64,000 nucleotides of DNA, taken from NCBI GenBank assembly GCA_001799635.1, contig MGTV01000023.1:1-64000 (forward strand). The letters run 5' to 3'. Shown here piece after piece: positions 19,200 to 29,000 of the stretch. The position numbers and the translations under genes are program-made. The notes beneath the pieces were generated by a model that worked only from the letters and a program-made list of their open reading frames with translations, was not told where the DNA came from and did no database searches. This DNA comes from Elusimicrobia bacterium GWA2_62_23 (GTDB lineage Bacteria; Elusimicrobiota; Elusimicrobia; Elusimicrobiales; UBA9959). Numbering within the stretch: position 1 is the stretch's first letter; the number at the start of each line of letters is the position of its first letter.

Positions 19200-19937
19200 A
19201 TGAGCATGGTCCCGCTGATAATAATAGGCGTAGTCATACTTTTCGCCAGCATAAAGGTCCTCAACGAATACGAGCGCGGCGTCACCCTGACGCTCGGCCG
19301 CTTCACCGGCGTGAAAGGCCCCGGCCTGATCTTCCTGATCCCCGGCATCCAGCAGATGTTCCGCATCAGCACCCGCGTGGTGGTCATGGACGTCCCCCCG
19401 CAGGACATCATCACGAGGGACAACATCTCCGTGAAGGTCAACGCGGTGGTCTACTTCCGCGTAGTGAACCCGCAGTCGGCGGTGCTTAACGTGGAGAACT
19501 TCATGTACGCCACCAGCCAGCTCGCCCAGACCACGCTGCGCAGCGTGCTCGGCCAGCAGGAACTCGACGACCTCCTCGCCCAGCGCGACAAGATCAACCA
19601 GAACCTCCAGCAGATCCTGGACCAGCACACCGAACCCTGGGGCATCAAGGTCTCCAGCGTGGAAGTGAAGAACGTGGACCTGCCGCAGGAGATGCAGCGC
19701 GCCATCGCCCGCCAGGCCGAGGCCGAGCGCGAGCGCCGCGCCAAGATCATCCACGCCGAAGGCGAATTCCAGGCCTCGCAGAAGCTGGCCGACGCCGCCG
19801 CCATCATAGGCAAGGAGCCGGCCGCCATCCAGCTGCGCTACCTGCAGACCCTCACCGAGATCGCCACGGAGCGCAACTCCACCACCATCTTCCCGGTGCC
19901 GATAGACCTGCTGCAGTCGCTGATGAAGAAGAGCTAG
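19200..19937 (+). CDS. Slipin family SPFH/band-7 membrane protein
   Basis: ATG 19200 follows GGAGGG at a good distance and gives 245 residues; a GTG six bases upstream overlaps the ribosome-binding site. An N-terminal transmembrane segment (about 4-20) is followed by the SPFH domain with typical segments [26 protein letters not shown] and [20 protein letters not shown] (coiled region, about 160-200). Slipins scaffold membrane microdomains; no NfeD partner is adjacent. It is monocistronic with its own terminator. Confidence 0.93.
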   Translation: MSMVPLIIIGVVILFASIKVLNEYERGVTLTLGRFTGVKGPGLIFLIPGIQQMFRISTRVVVMDVPPQDIITRDNISVKVNAVVYFRVVNPQSAVLNVENFMYATSQLAQTTLRSVLGQQELDDLLAQRDKINQNLQQILDQHTEPWGIKVSSVEVKNVDLPQEMQRAIARQAEAERERRAKIIHAEGEFQASQKLADAAAIIGKEPAAIQLRYLQTLTEIATERNSTTIFPVPIDLLQSLMKKS

Positions 19938-19958
19938 GCCCGGAGCGGGCCTGCGAGC

Positions 19959-19992
19959 GACGGGAGCGGCTCGGCCGCTCCCGTCTTTTTTT
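19959..19992 (+). terminator. Intrinsic terminator after the slipin gene
   Basis: Perfect stem GACGGGAGCGGC / CCGCTCCCGTC with a TCGG loop, then seven T. Confidence 0.93.
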
Positions 19993-19995
19993 GCC

Positions 19996-20001
19996 TATAA
20001 T
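19996..20001 (+). promoter_or_regulatory. -10 box implying a leaderless start for hemW
   Basis: TATAAT is immediately 3' of the slipin terminator and exactly six bases before ATG 20008. The alternative ATG at 20002 abuts the box and would be upstream of the expected transcription start. No ribosome-binding site is present. Confidence 0.6.
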
Positions 20002-20007
20002 ATGACT

Positions 20008-21099
20008 ATGCGGGGCCTCTACGTCCACATTCCTTTCTGCCGCTCCAAATGCGGCTACTGCGATTTCGCCTCGCAGGCCGGCCGCGAGGCCCTCATAGAC
20101 CCGTTCCTGGGCGCGCTGGCGGCAGAGAGCGCCCGCTACGACGCTCTGGCCGGCAGTTTCTCCACCCTTTACGTGGGAGGCGGCACCCCCAGCCTGCTCA
20201 CTCCCCCGCAGCTCCAGAAGCTCTTCGACGTCCTGGAAACGCTCACCGGCCCCTTCGGGGCGCTGCGGGAGAGCACCTTCGAGGCAAATCCCGAAAGCCT
20301 GGACGCGCAGAAAGCCGCCCTCCTGAAAAAGAGCGGGTTCAGCCGGGTCTCACTGGGCCTGCAGGCGGCGCAGGACAGGCTCCAGGCCGCCCTGGGGCGG
20401 CCCGGCAGGTACGCGGACTTCACGCGGGCCTTCGGGGCGCTGCGGGCCGCCGGGTTCGACAACCTCAACGCCGACCTGATGTGCGGCCTTCCCGGCCAAT
20501 CCGAAAAAGACCTCCTGGACTCCGTGCGGGCGCTGCTGGACCTGAAGGCGGAGCACGTTTCTTTCTACGCGCTGGAGGTGCACGAGGGCACGCCCTTCCA
20601 CGCCGCCGGCGTGAAGGAAGACCCGGACGCCGCCGCCGGCCTGTACGAGGCCGCGGCCGCGGCGCTTAAGGCCGGCGGGCTGGAGCGCTACGAGATCTCC
20701 AATTTCGCCAGGCCGGGCAGGGAGTCGCTGCATAACCTGAACTACTGGGAGCAGGGCGAATACCTGGGTCTGGGCCCTGCGGCGGCCTCCTTTCTGGACG
20801 GGGAACGCCGGGCCAACGCCACGGACCTCGATGCCTACCTGGCGGCCGCGGAAGCGGCGAAGCCGCCGCCCCTGCAGTACGGCGAACGGCTCGAGGGCAG
20901 GGCCCGGCTGGCGGAAAAGATAATGCTGGGCCTGCGAAAAACGGCCGGAATTGTAACCACTGACGATATATTTATAGAATTTCGGGAAGAGATAACCCGC
21001 CTGCTGGCCTCCGGCCTGCTGGAGCGGGACGGCAACAGGCTGAAGATACCGGAAAGCCGCCTCTACGTCTCCAACGCGGTATTCAGGGAACTCGTCTAG
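20008..21099 (+). CDS. hemW: HemW-type radical SAM protein
   Basis: 363 residues beginning MRGLYVHIPF. The radical-SAM cysteines are in HIPFCRSKCGYCDF (C-x3-C-x2-C), followed by YVGGGTPSLL and the SLGLQAAQD segment of coproporphyrinogen-oxidase-like proteins. A C-terminal HemN-type domain is present. HemW is generally regarded as a heme chaperone rather than a true oxygen-independent CPO. The TATAAT position argues for ATG 20008 over the ATG two codons upstream. Confidence 0.87.
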   Translation: MRGLYVHIPFCRSKCGYCDFASQAGREALIDPFLGALAAESARYDALAGSFSTLYVGGGTPSLLTPPQLQKLFDVLETLTGPFGALRESTFEANPESLDAQKAALLKKSGFSRVSLGLQAAQDRLQAALGRPGRYADFTRAFGALRAAGFDNLNADLMCGLPGQSEKDLLDSVRALLDLKAEHVSFYALEVHEGTPFHAAGVKEDPDAAAGLYEAAAAALKAGGLERYEISNFARPGRESLHNLNYWEQGEYLGLGPAAASFLDGERRANATDLDAYLAAAEAAKPPPLQYGERLEGRARLAEKIMLGLRKTAGIVTTDDIFIEFREEITRLLASGLLERDGNRLKIPESRLYVSNAVFRELV

Positions 21100-21112
21100 C
21101 GGAAGGACCAAA

Positions 21113-21409
21113 ATGAGCGTCAGCAAATTCTGGATAAGGCGCGACCGCGAACAGTACCTGCTCGGCGGCATCATAATAACCTGCGCGATCGGGTCCTTTG
21201 TTTCGTCTTACTGGCATTTTTCGGACCGCCTGAACGTGCGTCAGAACATCACCATTAAAAAATCCCTCACCCCCGAGGCCGAGCGCAAGAAACTGAAAGA
21301 ACTCCAGTACGTGGCCCCAAAGACCGGCGGAGGAGCAGGCAAGTATTATAAACTGGACGACACCACCATCCCTTCCGTCCCCAAACTGGGAGAAGACGAT
21401 GGCGAGTAA
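21113..21409 (+). CDS. Small single-pass membrane protein, unknown
   Basis: 98 residues with a basic N-terminus (WIRRDREQ), one transmembrane helix (about 16-34, LLGGIIITCAIGSFVSSY) and a polar Lys/Glu-rich C-terminal tail. No family is recognised. It starts 13 bases after hemW with GGAAGGA as ribosome-binding site and overlaps the next gene by 11 bp, so the two small membrane proteins are probably made together. Topology suggests most of the protein is outside the cytoplasm or in the periplasm. Confidence 0.65.
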   Translation: MSVSKFWIRRDREQYLLGGIIITCAIGSFVSSYWHFSDRLNVRQNITIKKSLTPEAERKKLKELQYVAPKTGGGAGKYYKLDDTTIPSVPKLGEDDGE

Positions 21410-22025
21410 GGTCCTCCTCGCCTCGCTTCTCGCCCTGGGCGCCGCCGCTCTCGCGCCGGGGTCCGCCCTGGCGCAGATGGACAGGGCCGCTTCCGAGCAG
21501 ACCTTCGACTACAACCCCGGCGCCGGCGAGACCACCCCGGCGATACAGCAGTCCATAGCCGAAACCACCTACGAGGACGCGGAACTGATAGAGCATCCGG
21601 TCTACGGCACCATCATGCTGTCCAAATCCCGCTGGAAGAACTGGGTGGCGCGGGCGATGTACCTGACGGTCATAAACATCGCCCTGCTCGTCATCATCCT
21701 CTCTTTCTCCAAGACGGAAGAGTCCAACATCATAATCTCCTACGTGCTCTGCGGGGCCAGCCTTACCGTCTCGTTCTGGGTCTTTCTCTGCGCCGTACTT
21801 CTGGCCAATTTGAAGTCAGCTGCCTGGACCTACATAGGTCCGGTTTCGCTGATCACGGGGGCCGCCGGCTACTTCATGATGCTGAAGGTGAAGAAATACG
21901 ACATCTCCCTTGCGGAACTGAAGGAATCATTCCAAAAACTGCGCGCGGCCTCCCACGAAGACCCCCGGTTAAGTTCCGTGGACGGTTCTCCCGGAGACTG
22001 GCCCGGTGACGATTTCGTTCGCTGA
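21399..22025 (+). CDS. Predicted multi-pass membrane protein, unknown
   Basis: 208 residues. A signal-peptide-like N-terminus (about 1-25, ending ALAQ) precedes a polar stretch. Three hydrophobic helices follow at about 82-102, 107-131 and 136-157, then a charged cytoplasmic-type tail (LAELKESFQKL). The start overlaps the preceding gene. No recognisable family; the arrangement resembles MotA/ExbB-like helix counts only superficially and no such motif is seen. Confidence 0.65.
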   Translation: MASKVLLASLLALGAAALAPGSALAQMDRAASEQTFDYNPGAGETTPAIQQSIAETTYEDAELIEHPVYGTIMLSKSRWKNWVARAMYLTVINIALLVIILSFSKTEESNIIISYVLCGASLTVSFWVFLCAVLLANLKSAAWTYIGPVSLITGAAGYFMMLKVKKYDISLAELKESFQKLRAASHEDPRLSSVDGSPGDWPGDDFVR

Positions 22026-22042
22026 AAAGCAGCGACGGATAT

Positions 22043-22080
22043 AAACGAGAAGGGCCGCCAAAAGGCGGCCCTTCTCGTTT
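22043..22080. terminator. Bidirectional intrinsic terminator
   Basis: AAACGAGAAGGGCCGCC and its exact complement flank an AAAA loop, a 17-bp perfect stem with A and T ends. It separates the + strand hemW unit from the end of the - strand surface-protein cluster. Confidence 0.93.
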
Positions 22081-22091
22081 ACCCCGCAGCC

Positions 22092-23021
22092 CTAGAACTG
22101 CAGCCAGAACCCGAAGCGGTGAATGCTGCCCAGGTCGCCGAAGGGCAGAAAGGCATAATCCACTCCCAGCCCCGACACCTTCACGCCGAAACCCAGGCTC
22201 AGGCCCACCTCGGACCCGAGGTTGGCGGTATCGTAGCCGAATTTGTAGCCGCCGCGCAGGGCGAAAGCCTTGCGGAACCAGTACTCCGCGCCTACCGACG
22301 GGTAGAACTGCTCGTCCTGCAGGTACTGGGCCACTTCCGCCGCCAGGTTGAGCTGCGGGGACGCCTTGTAAAGACCGCCCGCGCGCAGGCAGAGCGGCAG
22401 GGGGTCGGCCTCGTCCTCGAACTTCATCTTGGTGCCCAGGTTCTGCAGCGCCAGCGCCAGGTTCAGTTTGCCCGTGGCGCGGTAGATGAGCCCGGCGTCC
22501 GCGGCGGCCGCGAAAGCGGTCTTGTCGTCGATGGCCGAGCGGATGACCTTCACCGCGAAACCGCCGTCCAGGCGCGGCAGGGAATCGGGCAGCACGTCGC
22601 CCTTGGCGTAGGCCAGGGTCACGGCCATATCGCTGGCGCTGAAGTCGCCGATCTCCGGCACGGCGCCCACGGCGTCGTTCAGGCCGCGCTTCTCTATCCC
22701 CCCCACCGTCATGAACGTGGCCCCGAAGCCGAAGCGGTTGCCCCCGGCGTGCCCGGCGTAGGAGATGTTGCCCATCTTGGCGTCCTGCAGGTAGGTGCTG
22801 AAGTCGAAGGCCGCCTCCTGCGTGTCGAACTGGGCCAAACCGGCGGGGTTGACGAACACCGCGCCGGAATCGTCGGCGAGGGCGCTGAAGGCGCCCCCCA
22901 TGCCCACCGCGCGCGGGCTCATGGCGGCCTTCAGGAACGGCGCCGCCGTGGTGCCGGCGCCGGAGGCGTAGGCCGCGGCCGGCAGGGCCAGGGCCGCGAG
23001 GGCGATCAGTAGTTTCTTCAT
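22092..23021 (-). CDS. PorV/PorQ-like outer-membrane barrel protein (module B)
   Basis: ATG 23021 (MKKLLIALAALALPAAAYA) follows AAAGAGG and opens a clear signal peptide; an ATG six codons upstream lacks a good site. The mature N-terminus (FLKAAMSPRAVGMGGAFSAL, then ADDSGAVFVNPAGLAQF) is the PorV/PorQ signature, and the last residues FGFWLQF form a barrel-type C-terminal strand. 309 residues. It is the gene next downstream of the 3066-residue secreted protein (25 bases between them) and ends the eight-gene cluster. Confidence 0.85.
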   Translation of the reverse strand: MKKLLIALAALALPAAAYASGAGTTAAPFLKAAMSPRAVGMGGAFSALADDSGAVFVNPAGLAQFDTQEAAFDFSTYLQDAKMGNISYAGHAGGNRFGFGATFMTVGGIEKRGLNDAVGAVPEIGDFSASDMAVTLAYAKGDVLPDSLPRLDGGFAVKVIRSAIDDKTAFAAAADAGLIYRATGKLNLALALQNLGTKMKFEDEADPLPLCLRAGGLYKASPQLNLAAEVAQYLQDEQFYPSVGAEYWFRKAFALRGGYKFGYDTANLGSEVGLSLGFGVKVSGLGVDYAFLPFGDLGSIHRFGFWLQF

Positions 23022-23046
23022 AGGTATACCTCTTTCCATTCCAGCG

Positions 23047-26000
23047 CTACTTTATAATGGCCATCTTGTGGGCCTTGGTGCCGAGCTTCTTGCCGTCCAG
23101 GAAGGCCAGCATGAAGTACACGCCCGAGGCGCAGTCCTGGTTGTTGTCGTTCTTGCCGTCCCACTCGGAATAGTAGATGCCGTCGGTGCCGGCGGAGTTG
23201 TCGCGCAGGCCCTCGTCCAGGGTGCGCACCTTCTCGCCCGCCAGGTTGTAGATGACCAGCTTCAGGCTGCCCGCCTTGCCCGCCGGCAGGTTATACTTCA
23301 GCAGCGTGCCGGGCGTGCTGTAGGTAGCCCCCAGGATGCCCTGGCCGTCCGAACTCACGTTCACCGTCTTGGACTTCAGGTTGAACGGGTTGGGCAGGTT
23401 GACCACCTCGAAGGTGGAGCTGTAGGCCGCCTTGCCGGTGGTGGGCTTGGCCGTGAACACGGCGAAGCGGCCGGTCTGGCTGGTGGAGCTGGTGGAACTC
23501 GGCACGTAGCGGCCGTCCTTCACCGCGCTCATACTGAAGCGCTTGCGCGCGAGCGGCGTGGAAGTGCCGCCGCCGCTGCCCTCGTAGGCCAGTTCCAGGC
23601 TGGACACGTCCACGCTGACCACGCCGGTCATCGGGTCCACCGTGTAGTTGCCGGGGATCTCCTTCCAGCCGCCGGAGGCGTCGTCATACTGGTAGATGCG
23701 CAGCCCCGTGGTGTTCAGCGCCCGCTCCTTGTCGTACTTGAGCGTCAGCGTGAACGGCTTATTGGGCTGGGCGTTGGAGAGGTCCATGTTGTAGATCTCC
23801 GACGCCATCAGGTTGGAGATGGCCGTCTCCAGCGTGACGTTGCCCTTGGCCGTCTTGACCGTACGCACACTGGGCAGCGCGCTGAAGAAGCCGCCCACCA
23901 GGTTGGAGAAGTCGGCGGTGCCGGACGACGTGGTTATGGCGCCGGCGTCCAGTTCTATGCCGGAATACTCCTCGGTCTCCTGGTCCATCACCACTTCGCC
24001 GCCGGCTATGGCCGCGTCCTGGATGTACTGCTCGGTCTTGGCGTCGTTGGTCTGGTCGTAGAGAATGGTCTTCTCCATGCGGTTGTCGCCGTCGCCGGCG
24101 GCCACGTAGACCGTGTAATACTGCCTGTTGGAAGACACCGCGAACTGGCCCTGGTAACTGTTGTTGGCTCCCGGGACCAGCGCCAGGCTGACGGCGGAAG
24201 TGGCCGTGTAGACCTCGCCAGGGGTATAGCGGCAGGACGGGGTGGTGACCAGCGCCTTGGGGCTGTTTATGACCACGTCCACCTTGCTCGTAGAATCAGG
24301 GGACTTGCGGACCTTCACGGTGATCTGCGGCGGAATATCGCGCAGCACTATGTCGTCCACCACCGTGTCGCCGTTAACCGCGGACACCTCTATGGTCTCG
24401 GGCAGCTTGCCCTCCATGAAAGCGGACACCTTGTAGAGGTGCCCCTCTATGATGCCCGTGATCTCGTAGGAGCCGTCCTCGGCCGTCTGCGCCTCTATCT
24501 TGGGCAGGTAGGCCGTGGGGGACTGCACGTTCACGGTCTCGTCGTAAGCCACCAGCTTGATACCGGCCGCCGTGGTCGGCGACGGGAACTTGCTCAGGTA
24601 AACCTTGCCGGTTATCACCGACTCCGTGGGGGTCAGGAAGAACTCGAACGAAGCCGCGTCGTTGCCGGCCAGGCCGGTCTTCTGCCCGGCTTTCACGAAA
24701 CCGTCCTTGGTGACTTCCAGCCGGTAGATACCGGCAGGCAGGTTGGCGAAGGAGAAGTTGCCGGAGGAGTCCGTGACCGTGAACTTCTCCACGGTGCGGT
24801 GCTTCAGGTACACCCGCGCGTTGGAGACGGCCTCGCCGGTAGCGGAGCTCTTCACCACGCCGGAGATGCCGCTGACCACCAGGGTCTGGGCGTCGAAGTC
24901 GAATTCGTAAACCTCGTTCTCCGGCAGCTGGATCTCCTTGGCCACCGGGGGGTAGTTCGGGTTCACGAACACCGCGGTGTAGCGGCCGGGAGGCACGCCC
25001 CACACCAGGTAACGCAGAGGATTGGCGTTCAGGGAGTCTATGACCAGGTCTTTATCCTTCTGCTGTATGCCCGCCTCGAAGGCGGAGATGGCCGTTTCGT
25101 CGGGCAGGGCGTGGCCGAAGCCTTTCAGGTCGCCGGCGGTGTCATAGAGCATCACGGCCGGGATGAGCGGCATGATCTCCGAGTCGAAGTTGGCGAAGAT
25201 CTTCTCGAAGTCGGAATCCGAGAAGATCCTGCTGCCGGTGATGTGGCCTGCCATGCTGCCCTGGCCCACGGAACCCAGGACGTTGACCGGGATAGGCTGA
25301 TCCAGCGTGCCCGGGCTGGTGTCGGACTTCTTCACCGTGACCCCGCGCACCTGGCCTATGAAGTTGGCGAACTGGTAGAAGCTCTGCGGGCGGTACTGGT
25401 CGCCGCCGCCGGGATTGTAACTGACCCCGACCACCAGGTAGAAGTCGTACTGGCCGGGCACCATGTACTTCTTGTCCCACGTGGCCGTGGCGGTGCTGTA
25501 GTTGAAGTAATACTGAGGTTCATCGAAGAACAGCTCGGTAATGACGCGCTGGTTCATCTGGGTGCCGGACGGCACGCCTATGACCGTGTAGGTCCAGGTC
25601 GGCGTGGAGATCTCGGGCAGGCCGAAGATCTGCGGCTGCACCACCAGGCCGGCCTGCAGCGTCAGCTTGACCTCTGTGGTCTTTCCCACGTTCACCGCGA
25701 CGTTCTCCAGTTCCATGGGCGGCCAGCGGAACTCGTCGCCGCGGGGCTTCAGGTAAACGTCGTAGCTGCCTGGCGGCACGTTGGGGAACTCGAAGGCGCC
25801 GTAATCGTCGGTGCCGGTGCCGTCGCTGAACTGCACGGTCTTGCCTTTCAGTTCTATGTCGGCCGAGTAGGCGCAGCCGCTGCTGGAGCAGCTGGGCTTG
25901 AAGTTGGTACCGTCGGGGAACTTCACCTGCCCTTTCAGGCCGCCGGAGCGCGTCAGCGTGAAGTCCATGCGGATGGTGTCCGTGGAGGTGAACTGCGCCC

Positions 26001-29000
26001 CGTCGTTGAAGGAGGAAAGCATGCCCCAGTCGGAGGCGTAGATCTTCACCCAGTAGTCCACACCGGAAGACAGCGCCACGGTATAGGACGTGGTATTGGA
26101 GGTCAGCGTGCCGGAGAAGGGCATGAAGCCGAGCTGGCGCCCGCTGCTGCAGTCCCCGTCGCAGTCCTGCATGGCCATGACGACCACCGGCGAAGAGGCC
26201 GGGATCTCCAGCGGGGAGGCCTGCGTGACCGTGTAGGTGGTCACGAAGGTCAGGTTGCCGTAGAGCGTGCCCAGCGTGTTGCCGCCGGTAGCGGCCAGGT
26301 TGAACTGCAGGTTGTTGGCCGCGAGGCAGTTGCCGATGCTGTTGAGCACCCAGACTTTTCCTGGAGTACAGACGGAACTGGTACTGGCGGCGACGTCCGA
26401 GGAGATGGTGACGCGCAGGTCGTCGGTGTTGGACGTCATGTCGTTGCCCGCGTTCAGGTCCATCCAGGTGCCCATGAACTCGGCGTTCAGCCGCACGTTG
26501 CCGTCGGTCAGGCCGGTCACGGTGAACGTGCCGTCCGCCCGGGTCTTCACTTTGGCGTCGGTACGGATGCCGGCCATGCCGCTGCGTGCATACGAGTCGT
26601 TCCCCGTCGCCCAGTTATAATCGCCGTAGAGCATCACGTTGGCGTTGGGCAGCGGGGTGCCGTTATACTTGAGCACGCCGGTAAGCGTGTAGGTGGCGAG
26701 GGTCACCATGTAGTCCCGGTAGACCGTCTCGCTGATGGAATTCACGCAGATCCCCCAGGGAGCCGCCAGGGTACAATCCCCGTTGCCGTACTCGCGGTGG
26801 TCGGCGTAGCCCTGCCGCTTGATCTGCAGGCTGTAGCTGTTGGTGGAGACGGCCACGCCGTTGAACATGGCCTTGCCGTTCACGTCGGTAAGGTTCTCGT
26901 AGGAGACGGTCCTGATCCAGCAGGGGTTGCCGCCGCAGTTGGTGGTGCCGTCGGGGCCCTCTTTGTAGAGTTCCACGCGGGCGCCCTCTATGGGCGCGCC
27001 CCAGGTGGAGCGCACCACGGCCTGGAAGGAAGGCGGCGTGGTGGAACCGCCCACCGCGAAGCCGATCATGGCCACGGCGCTGGTCATGTCCACCGTATAG
27101 GCGGAGACACCCGGAAAGGCGCTGTTGAGATACAGCGTCATGGCTTTGTTCTTGCCAGGGATGTTAAGGTTAACGCCGTACACGCCGGTATCCGCCGGTG
27201 GAACATTGTGTATAGCCAACGCAGTATTGAAGGAGGTTGACCGGGCTATGCCGTAGGCGGCCTTGTCGCCGTTCTTGGAATAGAACACCTCGCCGCTGAG
27301 GTAATCGCCTGCCACGAGGCCCGAGGAAACGACTACGCGCAGGGTGTACCCGGGCTCGCTGGCGCCCTTGGCGTAGAGGCGGTATTGCTTCGTGGTGTCG
27401 CCGGTGAGGTTCACCATGAAGGAACCGTACGGATCCATCAGCTGGTCCTTTATGGTGGGTTTATAGTTGGGCGTGGAGATGCCCACGAAATACTGGAAGC
27501 CCGCCGGGAGCCGCGCGCTGTAGAAACCCGAGGCGCTGGCGCTGCCTATGACCATGAGTTCGGGGTTGATGCCGCCGTTCTGGTCGAAAGGCATGATGAT
27601 GATAGGCGCGCCCGAAGCGTAGGCGCCGGCGGCGCCGGAGGTGATGTACACGGACAGCATGGGATTGCTGTTGGAGAAGATAAGCTGGCGGTAGCGGTAC
27701 GCTCCGAAGCCGCCGTTGAACTCGCCGGTGGCGTAGAGGTAGCCCGTGGTGTCCACGTGCACGTCCCAGCCGCGCTCGTAGGAGGAGCCGCCGCTGTTGA
27801 AGGAGCGGGTCCAGATGATATTCCCCTCCGGGCTGAACTTGCGAAGGAACAGGTTCTCGCCCTGGTTCAGGTCCCAGCGGGATTCCGAGCCGACTACGTA
27901 TACCGAGCCCTGGTGGTCCAGGGCCAGGTTGCCGGCCGAGTCGTAATTATTGGACGGGTCATTGTAGGTCTGCGTCCAGACCGGGGTCATTTCGGGCTCG
28001 GCGGTGGCGTCCAGCTTGCGCACCCAGATATCGCCGCCGGAGTCCTGCGAATATACGGTGGCCGCGGCATAGACATTGCCTTCGCCGTCGGGCACGGCGC
28101 CCGCGCCCTGGTCCCAGTTATTGCCGGCGCCGGTGATCACCGCGGTAGAATAAGCCACCAGTTCCTGGTCCAGCTTGACCACGAAGGCGTCGGAGCCGGT
28201 AACGGAGTTATTGATATTGCCCGAGGCGTAGAGGAAAGAGTTGGTGCTGTCGTACACCAGGTCCGCTATCTCGTGGCCCCAGGTTCCCCCGTCGCCCATG
28301 AAGGCGGCGGTGGTGAGCTGCACGCCGGCGGGCGAGGCCTTCACTATGTAGGCGTAATTGGCGTTGCCGGCCTGGTTCTGCGCGCTGCCGCCCAGGTAGA
28401 GGTTCCCGTCGTCGTCGGCGGCCACGGCGTAGCCGTAGTCGTAGTTCAGGTCGAAGTCGTAGCTGCGGGCCCAGAGCAGGACTCCGGCTGGGCTGTACTT
28501 CACGGCCATCAGGTCGTCCTTGGTGGCGCTCTCCCAGGAGCCGCGGTGGCCAGCCAGGATGATATTGCCGGCCTTGTCCGCGGTAACGGCGTAGGCCTGG
28601 ATGTTCTCGTTGGGCCGCGCGGCCAGGAACTTGGTCCAGCCTATGGTCATGTCAGGGCGGTACTTGCGCAGCACCACGATGCTGCTGCCGCCTCCGGCCA
28701 CCGCGCCGGCGGCGGTGGGGTTGCTCCAGTAGTTGGAGACGGTGTAGAGGTTGCCCTGGGCGTCCCGGACGGACTTATTGCGCCAGCTGTAGGAGTTGTT
28801 TACGCTCCACACCTTGCTGTCCGGGTAGGTGACCACGGTGCTCTGCACGTCGGGCGTATTGGCGTAGGCCGTGGCCTGGCCGGCCAGGGCGGTAAGGGTG
28901 GCGCCGTCGTCTGCCCAGACGCGGAAGTAATAGTTGGGCGAGGTGATGGCGCCGGAGCCGTCGCGGCTGGCGTCCAGGCCGCCTATGCTGTAACTCTGGT

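Noticed and set aside
21399-22025. A MotA/TolQ/ExbB-type proton channel
   Set aside because: Only the helix count resembles that family; no signature residues were found and the last helix is followed by a short unrelated tail.
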